A program made the position numbers and the translations under genes. A stretch of 37,343 nucleotides of DNA from Planctomycetota bacterium (GTDB taxonomy: Bacteria; Planctomycetota; Phycisphaerae; Sedimentisphaerales; Anaerobacaceae). Shown here in pieces: positions 7,185 to 15,440 of the stretch. Numbering within the stretch: the stretch's first letter is position 1; each line of letters starts with the position of its first letter. The notes below the pieces were generated by a model, which did not search any database, was not told the origin of the DNA, and saw nothing but the letters and a program-made list of their open reading frames with translations. The stretch is taken from NCBI GenBank assembly GCA_023481165.1, contig JAMCWO010000035.1, forward strand, positions 1 through 37,343, in the 5' to 3' direction.

Positions 7185-9044
7185 TCAGTACGTCCGTGTC
7201 GCGGGAAGACGGACCCGGAGAGTCGCATTTTCCGGCCCAGTCTCAAGGGTAATCTGCCCGCCGTGGCCCGCCACGATCCGCTTCGCGACGGCTACGCCTA
7301 ATCCCAAGCCGTCAACATCGTCCGCAGCCGGGAGAAGGGCTCGGGATCCCAGTCGCGATGTATCGCGATTGGGATCCCCTCCCACCGGTGAAACAGAGCC
7401 GGTGGGGACCCGAACCTGGCTGAGACCGTTTCCGGCCGGCGGCGTGCGAATCCCCCCGCACGTATCGCAGAAGAGCAGCTCGATGCATCGTTCGCCTGCG
7501 CAACAACTGATGGTCAGCTTCTGCTCAACCCTGCCGTCGGTGGCGTCGAGGGCTCGCTGGATCAAATGATAGAAGATCTGTTCCATCTCGCGCGGCGAGA
7601 CAGTTAGAAGCGGCACAGCGTCCATGTTCTTTATGGCGATCGTGAGCTTGCGGCGCAGGGCGCTATCGGCGAACACGCTCATGGTCCGTTTCGCTATCTG
7701 GTACAAGCCGATGGGTTGTTCGGCGGCTGCTGCATCCGGCTGCGTCATTTCCATGAAGCGATTGAGGGTCTCACGGGCCTTGGACAGTTCCGAGAGACTT
7801 CTGCCGATGCTGCTGCGCAGGGCGTCCTGCGCCTCCGGACCCGTCAGATCCGCAACGGCTCTCTCCAGCACCAGTTGTGTTACCGTCAGCGGCTCAGCCA
7901 CATGCCGGGCCACCGTGGCGCTTAACACGCCTACGGCGGCTTCATGGGCGTGCTTCTCGATCTTCCGGCGATACTCATCCAACTCCCGTTGTGCTTCCAT
8001 CCTGGCACTGACGTCCACGGCCACGCCCACAACACTCGTGATCGCACCGGCGCGATTCTTCAAAGCACAGTAGTAGATCTCGAACGGAACGCCATCCATC
8101 AGGACGGTCGCCGCGAACTTCCGCCCCGAGAGAGCTTGCCGGCAGTGGTCCGCGAGACTCTCGCCGCCGGGAAAGGCATCGAGAATGTGCCGGCCTTGGA
8201 TTTGCTCGGGACGCCGCCCGAGCACCTCCAAGCCTTTGCCTTGGACAAAGGTGACAACCAGGTCGGGGGCTGTCATGAAGAGGAAGACCGGCATGGCCGA
8301 GGCAATCGTCGCGCAGCGCGTTTCGCTGAGGCGCAGGGCCTCCCGGGTCTCCCAACGGAAGACGTCCAGCACGCGGATGATACTCCATGCCGCTATGATC
8401 GCGAAGGCGGCCCGGAACACCTGGACCGGAAGGCCCGTCAGCAGGGTGAACGTCTCATAATTCAGGATCGCGGCAGGGAAGAAATCCGCCTTCTTGACGC
8501 ATAGACCGGCCAAGACACCATACACTGCAAAGGTAGTCGCCGCGATCGCGAGGTCCCTCCGGACGGAACGCCGGCTCATGGCTTTGAGAGGAGTGATTTG
8601 GGAAAACAGAGCCCAGGCGGTCAAGAAGGCTCCGGGCGCGCAGAGCAAGTAGCGGCCCCAAATGTCTCCCATGAGCAACCGTTTGGGAGGGGTGCTGGCG
8701 AGAAAGATGGCCAGCCACGCCCCGGCTAACAGGAAAGGAATCAGACGCAGCAGACGACGCGTTCGCGCCCGTCTCGACAGCATGGTAATCCCGAACTGGA
8801 CCAGAAAGACGAAAGAGCCCGACAGTGTGAGGATGCGTGCATAAGCGGTCGGGTCAGGTGGAAGTGGACGCCCGATTTCAAGGAACATCTCCAGCCACTC
8901 GTTCACCCCGTGAACGATACCGAAGACCCCCACCAGCCAAATGTGCTGGGCCAAGTCGAACTTGCTGTCCTTCTTGGGGTACACGAGGATCACCAGCCCC
9001 AGCACGAAGAACGCCAAGCCGTAGATGAACCATACCAGGATCAT
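7185..9044 (-). CDS. Membrane PAS histidine kinase-like protein with degenerate ATP-binding domain
   Basis: A 619-residue protein with about seven membrane segments (residues 1-225), a PAS-like domain (about 240-345), a helical HisKA-like segment with His381 in the sequence ARHVAEPLT, and a C-terminal HATPase-like domain. Two canonical catalytic features are altered: the N-box reads YHLIQRALDAT, with Arg where the Mg-binding Asn should be, and the G1 box reads DTCGGI rather than DxGxG. The G2 box DGLGLGV is intact. Between G1 and G2 lie about 40 extra residues encoded by two hairpin repeats (7343-7406). It may therefore be a weak kinase, a phosphatase or a sensor scaffold. It is transcribed divergently from the cytochrome operon, suggesting a regulatory link. 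ATG 9044 was chosen; a TTG at 9062 is an alternative. Confidence 0.8.
   Translation of the reverse strand: MILVWFIYGLAFFVLGLVILVYPKKDSKFDLAQHIWLVGVFGIVHGVNEWLEMFLEIGRPLPPDPTAYARILTLSGSFVFLVQFGITMLSRRARTRRLLRLIPFLLAGAWLAIFLASTPPKRLLMGDIWGRYLLCAPGAFLTAWALFSQITPLKAMSRRSVRRDLAIAATTFAVYGVLAGLCVKKADFFPAAILNYETFTLLTGLPVQVFRAAFAIIAAWSIIRVLDVFRWETREALRLSETRCATIASAMPVFLFMTAPDLVVTFVQGKGLEVLGRRPEQIQGRHILDAFPGGESLADHCRQALSGRKFAATVLMDGVPFEIYYCALKNRAGAITSVVGVAVDVSARMEAQRELDEYRRKIEKHAHEAAVGVLSATVARHVAEPLTVTQLVLERAVADLTGPEAQDALRSSIGRSLSELSKARETLNRFMEMTQPDAAAAEQPIGLYQIAKRTMSVFADSALRRKLTIAIKNMDAVPLLTVSPREMEQIFYHLIQRALDATDGRVEQKLTISCCAGERCIELLFCDTCGGIRTPPAGNGLSQVRVPTGSVSPVGGDPNRDTSRLGSRALLPAADDVDGLGLGVAVAKRIVAGHGGQITLETGPENATLRVRLPATRTY
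7343..7406. repeat. 36-base palindrome followed by a CCCACCGG hairpin, inside a kinase-like gene
   Basis: 7343-7378 is a near-perfect palindrome (16 of 18 arm positions pair) beginning and ending GGGATCCC. It is followed directly by CCCACCGG (7381-7388), a ten-base loop and CCGGTGGG (7399-7406). The pair is translated in frame as a segment containing GDPNRDTSRLGS in the ATP-lid region of the kinase. The loop sequence GAAACAGAGCC recurs near 9194. Confidence 0.8.
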
Positions 9045-9157
9045 TCCATTGCCCCAATCCAACCTGTGCCACCACCCAAGCTAAGCATATACGGCAAGAG
9101 CCGGCAACACAAGTCCGCATCCGGGGGCATAACGACAGATACCCCATCTTCCCAACC

Positions 9158-9181
9158 GTGGGATTTCCGGGGCCATCCCAC
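9158..9181. repeat. Hairpin GTGGGAT/ATCCCAC
   Basis: Seven-base-pair stem with a ten-base loop. It is followed at about 9192 by GGGAAACAGAGCCC, resembling the hairpin loop at 7386-7400, so it is probably another member of the dispersed repeat population. Confidence 0.45.
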
Positions 9182-9250
9182 TCTCAACTCCGGGAAACAG
9201 AGCCCTCATCAGCGTCAGATTCGACAGACCAATCCCGTTTTCGACGGCAC

Positions 9251-9277
9251 GTAAACCCTTTCGCGAAAGTCATTTAC
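9251..9277. promoter_or_regulatory. Inverted repeat upstream of the sigma-54 promoter (candidate activator site)
   Basis: The perfect 12-base palindrome CTTTCGCGAAAG (9258-9269) is flanked by GTAAA (9251-9255) and TTTAC (9273-9277), extending the dyad to about 27 bases. It is AT-richer than the dispersed hairpin repeats and has a different sequence. Its centre lies about 53 bases upstream of the -24 element, somewhat close for an enhancer site but workable. A bound response regulator is plausible; the protein is not identified. Confidence 0.5.
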
Positions 9278-9315
9278 ATATTACTTCGGCAGGTAGAACG
9301 ATAGTTGTCCCATTG

Positions 9316-9331
9316 TGGCACGGAGATTGCT
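9316..9331 (+). promoter_or_regulatory. Sigma-54 (-24/-12) promoter of the cytochrome operon
   Basis: TGGCAC (9316-9321), five bases, TTGCT (9327-9331) matches the RpoN consensus TGGCAC-N5-TTGCW at every conserved position. The invariant GG and GC are ten bases apart. It faces the decaheme gene, with an expected start site near 9342 and a leader of about 100 bases. No rpoN or full-length activator gene lies in the window. Confidence 0.8.
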
Positions 9332-9440
9332 GCATGGTTTCTATCTGTCGCTCTAATCCCAGAGCGCGGGTGCTTCATGGAGGAGCACGTGACAGTTTCG
9401 GAATGCAATAGGTAGGCACAAGAGAGTTGAGGGCCCAAAA

Positions 9441-11762
9441 ATGATGACGAAGGTTGAGTGCATGCGAAAGAAGTCGTTGGGGAACTGGCCGCGCTGGTTT
9501 GCGGTGTCGGTCCTGTTGGTGAGCACTTCCGGTTCGTTCGCCCAACAGACAGGTGACGAAATGCAACCAGAGTCCTGTGTAATCTGTCATAGTGGAGCCG
9601 GCCAGAAGGACCATCAGGCGATCTACGATCAATTTACAGATACCAGCGCTTTCGCCGTGACCATCGACTCCGTAGTGAGCGTCCCCAGTGCTGATCCGAC
9701 GAAGTTTGACACGACGCTGACGTTCACGATCAAGGAAAACGGAGCGCCGTATGTCGATGTGGCGGGACTTCCGAGCTTGAAACAGAAGACGTTCTATGCG
9801 GCCCAATACGACAGTGCGAAGCGGCAGTTCATCAACTCAAAATCGTTCGCCGCCAAGACCGCGACCCCAACGGCAACGCCCGGCCAGTACACGGTGACGG
9901 CTACCGGCCTGGCTTTTGCGCCCGAGGCCTCCAATGCCGACATCTACCTGTATATTGCCAAGGATCGGTTGACGGTTGAATCCATTGGCAAAGGTCATTA
10001 CGCACTCTATGCCAACATGTTGAATGTCGGCAAGACCTACGGCGATGCAGACACCTACGTATCTGCTGCCAATGTATCCGGTTGCGAAAAATGCCACGGG
10101 AAGCCGTATGCAAAGCATGGCTACAGAATGGCGAAAGTCAGCGGTCTGCCGGATTTTGAGGCCTGCAAGAACTGCCATTACGACAACCGTGCTGGCGAAG
10201 ATGGACAAGCATGGCAGATCTTGGTCGACAATCCCGCACGATATGCTCAAATCCTGGCCGGTGATGCTCTAACGGCGGCGGAGGAGACCAAGTACGCGTA
10301 CACCGCCACTGTCATGACTGATGTGCATATGACGCACGCCATGGAATTCCCCTACCCTCAGTCCATGTCGAACTGCGCCACGTGCCACGAAGGCAAACTC
10401 GAGAAGATCCTCACGGACGCCAATTTCAAGATTCAGGTCTGTAAGAGCTGTCACCCCGTGAACGGACCGACGGGAGGCACTGAGGCCAACCGCGCGCCGG
10501 CCCTGAAAACCATCATGCCCGCGGCGATTCATAGTGGCATGGATTTGAATACCCAGAATTGTGCCGGCTGCCACCACGAAGGAGGCCTCGCTTCGTCCTT
10601 CAAGAGAATTCACACGGGTTACAACCCGGTCATCTATGCCGACGCCCTCGGAACGAAGTACTCCGACGTCTTTACCGTTTCGATTGATGAAGCCTCTCTG
10701 GCCGGCAACCTTCTTACCATCAAGTTCAGTGCGAAAAAGAACATCGATAAGACCAAGTTCCAAGCATCCGATATCATCCCCACCGTGATGGTCGGATTGT
10801 ACGGCTATAACACCAAGGACTTCATTGTCAGTCCGCACGGCACGGACGCCGCCAAGAAGAGGTTCCTGGAATTCCTCGTCGACGGCAAGACCACCAACCC
10901 GCGCTTCACGGTCGTCAAAGCAGAGAACGGCAGTTGGGAAGTCACCGCGGACCTGTCGATGTGGGCGGATATGATGGCCAATGGCTCGGTGAAGAGAGCC
11001 GAAATCGCCGTCATGCCGTTGCTGGCCAAGGTCGTTGGGGAGATCGACAGCCACGAGAACGGCGAAACCGACGACACGACGTATGCCCTCAATGCGCCTT
11101 CCCGGACCTTCGACCTGGGGGCCAATGCGTTCGATGACGGTTTCTACAAACCGATCGTCAAGGTCGCGGATGGCTGCAACACCTGCCACGATGCGCTGGC
11201 CACCACCTTCCATTCGCCGGACAGAGGCGGGAATGTCGTCGTCTGCAGGATGTGTCACACAACGACCAGCGGTGCTTCCCACCTGGAAATGCAGTCACGC
11301 TCGATCGACTCCTATGTGCATGCCATCCACTCGTTCCAGGCTTTCGACATCGGAGATGTCAATTTCGCCGATCCGGTGGCCGCGATGCGATATGACCTCC
11401 ATGTCGAGCATGTGTACCCGAATTTCACGATCACGAACTGTAAGTCCTGCCACAACGAAGGCGCCTTTGAAGTGCCCGATCAGTCCAAGTCGCTGCCCGG
11501 TCTGTTGTCGAAGTCTGATTCCGTCAAGAGCTGGGACAGGAACATCGGCAGCGTGCCGGGTTACATCACCGGGCCTGCTTCGCGGGCTTGTGGTTCTTGT
11601 CACCGGGCCCAATTGATCAACGAGGATAAGGCGGGTGAGCTCGTGTCCTTTAACCAGCATACGAAGCAAGGCGGCTATTTGATCAAGGAGGGCGCCAACA
11701 GCCAGGAAACGCAAAGCCTCCTCAAAACGGTAATCGACTATATCATGGCGCTCTTCCAGTAG
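9441..11762 (+). CDS. Decaheme c-type cytochrome, OmcA/MtrC family
   Basis: A 773-residue exported cytochrome with ten CXXCH heme sites, at Cys46, 215, 242, 312, 334, 374, 579, 602, 667 and 717. Beta-rich, heme-free segments lie at about 65-195 and 405-560, giving the alternating beta/heme-domain pattern of OmcA/MtrC-type cytochromes. The heme spacing is 1+5+4 rather than the 5+5 of MtrC. The signal sequence (MRKK...WFAVSVLLVSTSGSFAQQ) lacks a lipobox cysteine, so it is probably periplasmic, secreted or held by partners rather than a lipoprotein. GAGGG precedes the ATG at 9441; the ATG at 9462 with GAAGG upstream is an alternative. It is the first gene after the sigma-54 promoter. It probably passes electrons to or from an extracellular or outer-membrane partner. 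Confidence 0.9.
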   Translation: MMTKVECMRKKSLGNWPRWFAVSVLLVSTSGSFAQQTGDEMQPESCVICHSGAGQKDHQAIYDQFTDTSAFAVTIDSVVSVPSADPTKFDTTLTFTIKENGAPYVDVAGLPSLKQKTFYAAQYDSAKRQFINSKSFAAKTATPTATPGQYTVTATGLAFAPEASNADIYLYIAKDRLTVESIGKGHYALYANMLNVGKTYGDADTYVSAANVSGCEKCHGKPYAKHGYRMAKVSGLPDFEACKNCHYDNRAGEDGQAWQILVDNPARYAQILAGDALTAAEETKYAYTATVMTDVHMTHAMEFPYPQSMSNCATCHEGKLEKILTDANFKIQVCKSCHPVNGPTGGTEANRAPALKTIMPAAIHSGMDLNTQNCAGCHHEGGLASSFKRIHTGYNPVIYADALGTKYSDVFTVSIDEASLAGNLLTIKFSAKKNIDKTKFQASDIIPTVMVGLYGYNTKDFIVSPHGTDAAKKRFLEFLVDGKTTNPRFTVVKAENGSWEVTADLSMWADMMANGSVKRAEIAVMPLLAKVVGEIDSHENGETDDTTYALNAPSRTFDLGANAFDDGFYKPIVKVADGCNTCHDALATTFHSPDRGGNVVVCRMCHTTTSGASHLEMQSRSIDSYVHAIHSFQAFDIGDVNFADPVAAMRYDLHVEHVYPNFTITNCKSCHNEGAFEVPDQSKSLPGLLSKSDSVKSWDRNIGSVPGYITGPASRACGSCHRAQLINEDKAGELVSFNQHTKQGGYLIKEGANSQETQSLLKTVIDYIMALFQ

Positions 11763-11764
11763 CC

Positions 11765-12721
11765 ATGATGTCTCGCTTGCCCTGGCTGGTCGCCGTCTTG
11801 TGGCTCGCCGTTCTGTGGCCCGGACCGACCCAGGCCGCAGAGGGCAAGGCGAAGAGAAAGGACATAGCCCAGAATCCTCACGGGGATTCTGGGCTATGTT
11901 CGTCCTGTCACACGTCCGCCGCGGGCGGGCGGGAGACGCTGCGCTTTGGGGGAAACGTGTCGCGGCTGTGCCAATCGTGTCATGATGGGCGGCGGGCAAT
12001 TCGTGAGGCTCATGTAGTGGATGTCATACCGAGTCCAATGCTCGCGCGTCAGATTCCCGGCGATTTCCCTCTCGCAGGGGGAACGCTGACCTGCCTCACC
12101 TGCCACGATATCGCTCAGAATTGCCGGGCGGACCAGCCGCCGGCGCCGTCCGGCCCAGCCCTGTTGCGCGGTGGCCGGCCCCGCGATCCCCTCCTGTTCT
12201 GTTTTCGGTGCCATGCCCCGGAGAGTTATCGCCCTTTCAATCCTCACGACCAGCTCGAGGCCGGCAAGCCAAAAACGGATACCTGTCTCTGGTGCCATGC
12301 CGATGTGCCGCCCGTAGGTTCGCAGCCGCGCGAGAGTGCTTCCTATGAACTCCGCGCCCCAGGCGCCGCGCTGTGCCGGAATTGCCATGTCGTGGCACAA
12401 AGTCATCCCGTGGCCGGGCACATGTCCGCGGCCCCTTCGGCCGATATGCTGCAATATATGTCGGCGTATGAAATGAAGGCCAAGATGCGTCTGCCCTTGG
12501 CGCAGCTCCTGGAGATCGCACGTGCCGCCAAGCGAATGCCCCGGTCCATCCCGCTGGACGCGGACGGTCGCGTCACGTGCTATAGCTGCCACAACCCGCA
12601 TGAAAAAGATCTGCTGCCGGAGGGGAATCCTCGTGCCGTGGGCGCCGATTCCAAGCAGGCAACCAACCATCGTCTTCGCATTCCTCAAGGGAGCGTGTGT
12701 GTAGCATGTCATCAGAAGTGA
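11765..12721 (+). CDS. Octaheme c-type cytochrome (doubled CXXCH type)
   Basis: A 318-residue protein with a signal peptide (about 1-24) and eight CXXCH motifs, at Cys45, 69, 110, 146, 174, 204, 272 and 312. Heme motifs occur in pairs with histidines such as CHNPHE, typical of doubled-CXXCH multiheme proteins. It starts two bases after the decaheme stop, so translation is probably coupled. The likely role is a periplasmic electron carrier between the membrane cytochrome and the decaheme or 24-heme proteins. A 16-base-pair hairpin (11862-11899) lies inside the gene and ends on the codon of the first heme cysteine. The product has no close functional name that I recognise. Confidence 0.88.
   Translation: MMSRLPWLVAVLWLAVLWPGPTQAAEGKAKRKDIAQNPHGDSGLCSSCHTSAAGGRETLRFGGNVSRLCQSCHDGRRAIREAHVVDVIPSPMLARQIPGDFPLAGGTLTCLTCHDIAQNCRADQPPAPSGPALLRGGRPRDPLLFCFRCHAPESYRPFNPHDQLEAGKPKTDTCLWCHADVPPVGSQPRESASYELRAPGAALCRNCHVVAQSHPVAGHMSAAPSADMLQYMSAYEMKAKMRLPLAQLLEIARAAKRMPRSIPLDADGRVTCYSCHNPHEKDLLPEGNPRAVGADSKQATNHRLRIPQGSVCVACHQK
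11862..11899. repeat. Perfect 16-base-pair hairpin inside the octaheme gene
   Basis: ACATAGCCCAGAATCC (11862-11877), loop TCACGG (11878-11883), then the exact reverse complement (11884-11899). It encodes residues 33-45, including Cys45 of the first heme site. The stem sequence differs from the other repeats, but arm and loop sizes are similar. Confidence 0.85.
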
Positions 12722-14568
12722 AATGGCGGACAAAGCCGATTACGATCTTCCATGGTCCTGACAGAAACTCCGGGGGCCCGCGCCTGCGACTCGCGCTGGG
12801 TCTTCTCTCGCTCTTGACCCTGGCTCCTCTGCAGAGCCTGCGGGCGATGGATGCCGAAGACTGCCTCATGTGCCATCGCTTCCGGGGTCTGGCCCGGGTG
12901 GATAAGGAAGGGACTTACCGGCTTTTCCACGTGGATGAGGGCCTCTTCAATCGCGGCCCGCATGCCCGTGTCAGTTGCCGGGGCTGCCATGCGGATATCG
13001 ACAAGATCCCGCACAGCGATGCCAAGCCCGTCGATTGCCTGCGCAGTTGCCACATTGAGGAGCCTACGCGAGAGATTATCTTCACTCATGCGACGGTGCA
13101 GTCCGTTCTGGAAGACAGCGTGCACGCCTCGAAAGATCCCAACGGCGCTCTGCGCCGTTGTCCGGACGACTTCCCCCGCTGCAAGGACTGCCACGACATG
13201 CCGTTGTTCCGGCCCGTCTCCATCTTCAAGAAGATGAGCGCCGGTGTCTCGGACCGGGCCATCAGCCGCTGCACGCTTTGCCATACCGATGAGAACTTCG
13301 TCCGCTACTTCTATTCCCATGTGACGACGCGGCTCCACAAGGCACGCGATCCGCGGGAGGTGGTCTCGATGTGCGCCACGTGCCACGCGGACACGGAGTT
13401 TGCCCGGCGTCACGGCCTGCCGGACGTCGTGTCCAGCTACCTGGAGACCTACCACGGCAAGGCGGTCCTCCTGGGCTCCTCGCTGGCCCCGGACTGCCTG
13501 GATTGTCACGCCCAGAAGGGCAGCGTCCACCAGATGCACGCCCAGACAGATCCACGGTCGTCGGTCCATCCCGACAACCTTGCGGCCACCTGCCGGACGA
13601 AAGACTGCCATTCTGCGGCGGGGCCCGCCCTGGCCTCGTTCGACGTGCACTCCAACCGCAATCCCCGAACCCATCCGCTGGAGTTTGCGGTGGCGCTATT
13701 CTTTGTGTTCGCCACGTTGGGCATCCTGCTGCCCATCCTGACGCTCAATGTGCTCGGGCTCGTGCGCGAGCTGTTCCCGAGCGAAGAGGCGGAAGAGGAA
13801 ATCGAGCATTTGACGACTCTCGCCGAACGCAAAGCCGCCCGGGAAGGCGGACTCCTGCGTTTCACCGGCGCTCAGCGCGTGCAGCATGCCTTCCTCGTTG
13901 TGGTTTTCGTGGTCCTGTGCCTGACCGGTTTTCCCCTGAAATTCCCCAATGCGGTTTGGGCTCCGGTCCTCTACGATCTGTTCGGCGGTATCCACACGGC
14001 GCCGATCGTGCATCGCGTCGCCGGCGTATCGCTGCTGACCGGCTTCGCTGTCCACGTGCTTTTGATCCTCCACAATGTCCGGCGGTCACTCCGACGGGAG
14101 GACAAGCACGGCTTGAGAGCTTGGGTGGGGGCGATCCTGGCCTTGCCGATGTTCCCTCGGCTGCAGGACCTGCACAATCTGATTTCCATGGCGAAGTATG
14201 TCCTGTTCCTAAGCCCCTGCCGGCCCAACTACGACCGTTTTTCATGGAAGGAGAAACTGGAGTATCTGGGCCTGTTCTGGGGCATTCCCCTGCTGGGCGT
14301 CACGGGCATCATGCTTTGGGCCCAGGATTCGGTCACCCATGTGCTTCCCGGCTGGGTGCTCAATGTCGCCTATTTGGCCCACACCTATGAATCGCTCTTG
14401 GCTGTGGCGCACATCACGCTCGTTCATATTCCGGGCGTCCTCGGGCGACCGGGGCTGTCCCCGCTTTCCGGCATGGTAATCAACGGCAAAATCTCCCCGC
14501 GGGTGCTGGCCGAAGAACACGGAGCCGAATTGCGTCATTTCGCCGCAGCAACGGAGGTGAAGCCATGA
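12706..14568 (+). CDS. Fused multiheme cytochrome c / membrane cytochrome b protein (CbcL-like quinol oxidoreductase)
   Basis: A 620-residue fusion. After an N-terminal hydrophobic export segment, residues 50-310 carry six CXXCH sites (Cys53, 91, 159, 189, 223, 264) plus two variant sites, CLRSCH (CX3CH, Cys111) and CRTKDCH (CX4CH, Cys296). A membrane helix follows (about 325-355), then a four-helix cytochrome b domain of the FdnI/HydC/b561 type, with histidines in RVQHAFL, IHRVAG, VHVLLILH and AHITLVH. The design resembles Geobacter CbcL, an inner-membrane quinol oxidase for extracellular respiration. It overlaps the octaheme stop by 16 bases. I preferred ATG 12706; a GTG at 12697 also exists, but it lies only three bases after the AAGGGAG ribosome-binding site. 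The likely role is the quinone-linked entry point of the conduit. Confidence 0.85.
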   Translation: MSSEVKWRTKPITIFHGPDRNSGGPRLRLALGLLSLLTLAPLQSLRAMDAEDCLMCHRFRGLARVDKEGTYRLFHVDEGLFNRGPHARVSCRGCHADIDKIPHSDAKPVDCLRSCHIEEPTREIIFTHATVQSVLEDSVHASKDPNGALRRCPDDFPRCKDCHDMPLFRPVSIFKKMSAGVSDRAISRCTLCHTDENFVRYFYSHVTTRLHKARDPREVVSMCATCHADTEFARRHGLPDVVSSYLETYHGKAVLLGSSLAPDCLDCHAQKGSVHQMHAQTDPRSSVHPDNLAATCRTKDCHSAAGPALASFDVHSNRNPRTHPLEFAVALFFVFATLGILLPILTLNVLGLVRELFPSEEAEEEIEHLTTLAERKAAREGGLLRFTGAQRVQHAFLVVVFVVLCLTGFPLKFPNAVWAPVLYDLFGGIHTAPIVHRVAGVSLLTGFAVHVLLILHNVRRSLRREDKHGLRAWVGAILALPMFPRLQDLHNLISMAKYVLFLSPCRPNYDRFSWKEKLEYLGLFWGIPLLGVTGIMLWAQDSVTHVLPGWVLNVAYLAHTYESLLAVAHITLVHIPGVLGRPGLSPLSGMVINGKISPRVLAEEHGAELRHFAAATEVKP

Positions 14569-15440
14569 GTCATTCCGCGAGCCTCTCGAAACGGTTTCTG
14601 CTTTTTTTGTACGTCGCGGCGTGGAGTGTCATTCTCGCAGGGGCGGCCGGCTGGCTGACGCTGTATCTGGTTGGGACCGTCGGCGATCCGCTGGCCGGCA
14701 GGCAGGCGCAGGCGGCCGACTTCAAAGTGTTCGACAGTGTCGTCGCCCTCACGGAAGAAAAGGTCTCACGCTACCTGGGCGACTGGGAATTCCAGGAGCC
14801 GAAGCTCCCGGGCCACTTCCATCATATCGGCCGCTGGTACCAGGCCGACAAGCAGAACTTCTGCATCGACTGCCACGGGCCGATTCCCCACTCGCGCAGC
14901 GCGAGAGAACGTGCCTTCTTGAACATGCACAATCTCTTTATCTCCTGCCAGGTCTGCCACGTCCGCGAGCAGGAGAGCGTAGCGCCCACGCGGTTCGGCT
15001 GGATCGATCTGACCACCGGCCAATTGTGCGCCAACCCGGAAATGGACAAGGGCGCCTGGGGCGAGTACGGCGCCAAGATCGTCCCGCTCACAGGCTCGCC
15101 GGACGACCCCCAGCCGGTGCGACTCGAAGAAGAGAAGGCGTTTGCCGCGCAGTTCCGGGAACGTATGAACAGCTTGAGCGAGAGCCAGAGAGTGATCGGC
15201 AATAAGTTCATTCACCGCCGCTGTGTCGAGAAGCCGGTGCAGTGCAGCGCCTGCCACGATGCGCAGAGCACATTCCTCCCCTACACTGCCCTGGGCTATT
15301 CGGCCGAGCGGGCAGCCTTTCTCGTCAGTGCGGAAGTGGTCGATCTCGTTCAGCGCTATGAGACGTTTCACATGCCGAAGCTGCTGAACCCGCCGGACGA
15401 GCAGGGCAAGGGTCCCCAAGAGAAGAAAGAGAAGAAGTAG
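14565..15440 (+). CDS. Membrane-anchored triheme c-type cytochrome
   Basis: A 291-residue protein with one N-terminal membrane helix (about 10-37) that probably acts as an uncleaved anchor. It has three CXXCH sites: Cys100 (CIDCH), Cys128 (CQVCH) and Cys227 (CSACH). Extra isolated cysteines are at 155 and 220. The C-terminus is a lysine/glutamate-rich tail. Its start overlaps the previous stop as ATGA, with GGAGGTGA upstream, so it is tightly coupled to the cytochrome b fusion and is probably a subunit of the same membrane complex. It resembles NapC/NrfH proteins only in topology; the heme count and spacing differ. Confidence 0.85.
   Translation: MSHSASLSKRFLLFLYVAAWSVILAGAAGWLTLYLVGTVGDPLAGRQAQAADFKVFDSVVALTEEKVSRYLGDWEFQEPKLPGHFHHIGRWYQADKQNFCIDCHGPIPHSRSARERAFLNMHNLFISCQVCHVREQESVAPTRFGWIDLTTGQLCANPEMDKGAWGEYGAKIVPLTGSPDDPQPVRLEEEKAFAAQFRERMNSLSESQRVIGNKFIHRRCVEKPVQCSACHDAQSTFLPYTALGYSAERAAFLVSAEVVDLVQRYETFHMPKLLNPPDEQGKGPQEKKEKK

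Larger units (their letters stand above)
9045..9440. other. Divergent intergenic control region
   Basis: This 396-base region separates the minus-strand kinase-like gene from the plus-strand cytochrome operon. From left to right it holds a 7-base-pair hairpin GTGGGAT/ATCCCAC (9158-9181), a 27-base inverted repeat (9251-9277), a sigma-54 promoter (9316-9331) and a leader of about 100 bases. I see no strong promoter for the kinase-like gene and no convincing small gene; a 12-codon frame at 9376 lacks a ribosome-binding site. Confidence 0.6.

Noticed and set aside
7004..7246. Possible 80-residue small protein on the minus strand upstream of the heme operon
   Set aside because: It overlaps the kinase-like gene end, has no good ribosome-binding site and no recognisable motif.
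9063..9160. Sigma-70 promoter for the kinase-like gene (TTGTGT, 17 bases, TATGCT on the minus strand)
   Set aside because: Only seven of twelve positions match the consensus and no supporting feature is present, so I do not list it as a feature.
9376..9414. 12-codon frame in the leader of the decaheme gene
   Set aside because: No ribosome-binding site precedes it and its peptide shows no attenuator-like codon bias; a leader peptide role cannot be supported.
9375..9806. 143-residue minus-strand frame at the start of the decaheme gene
   Set aside because: It is antisense to a clear cytochrome with a signal peptide and heme motif, and is arginine-rich without domain features.
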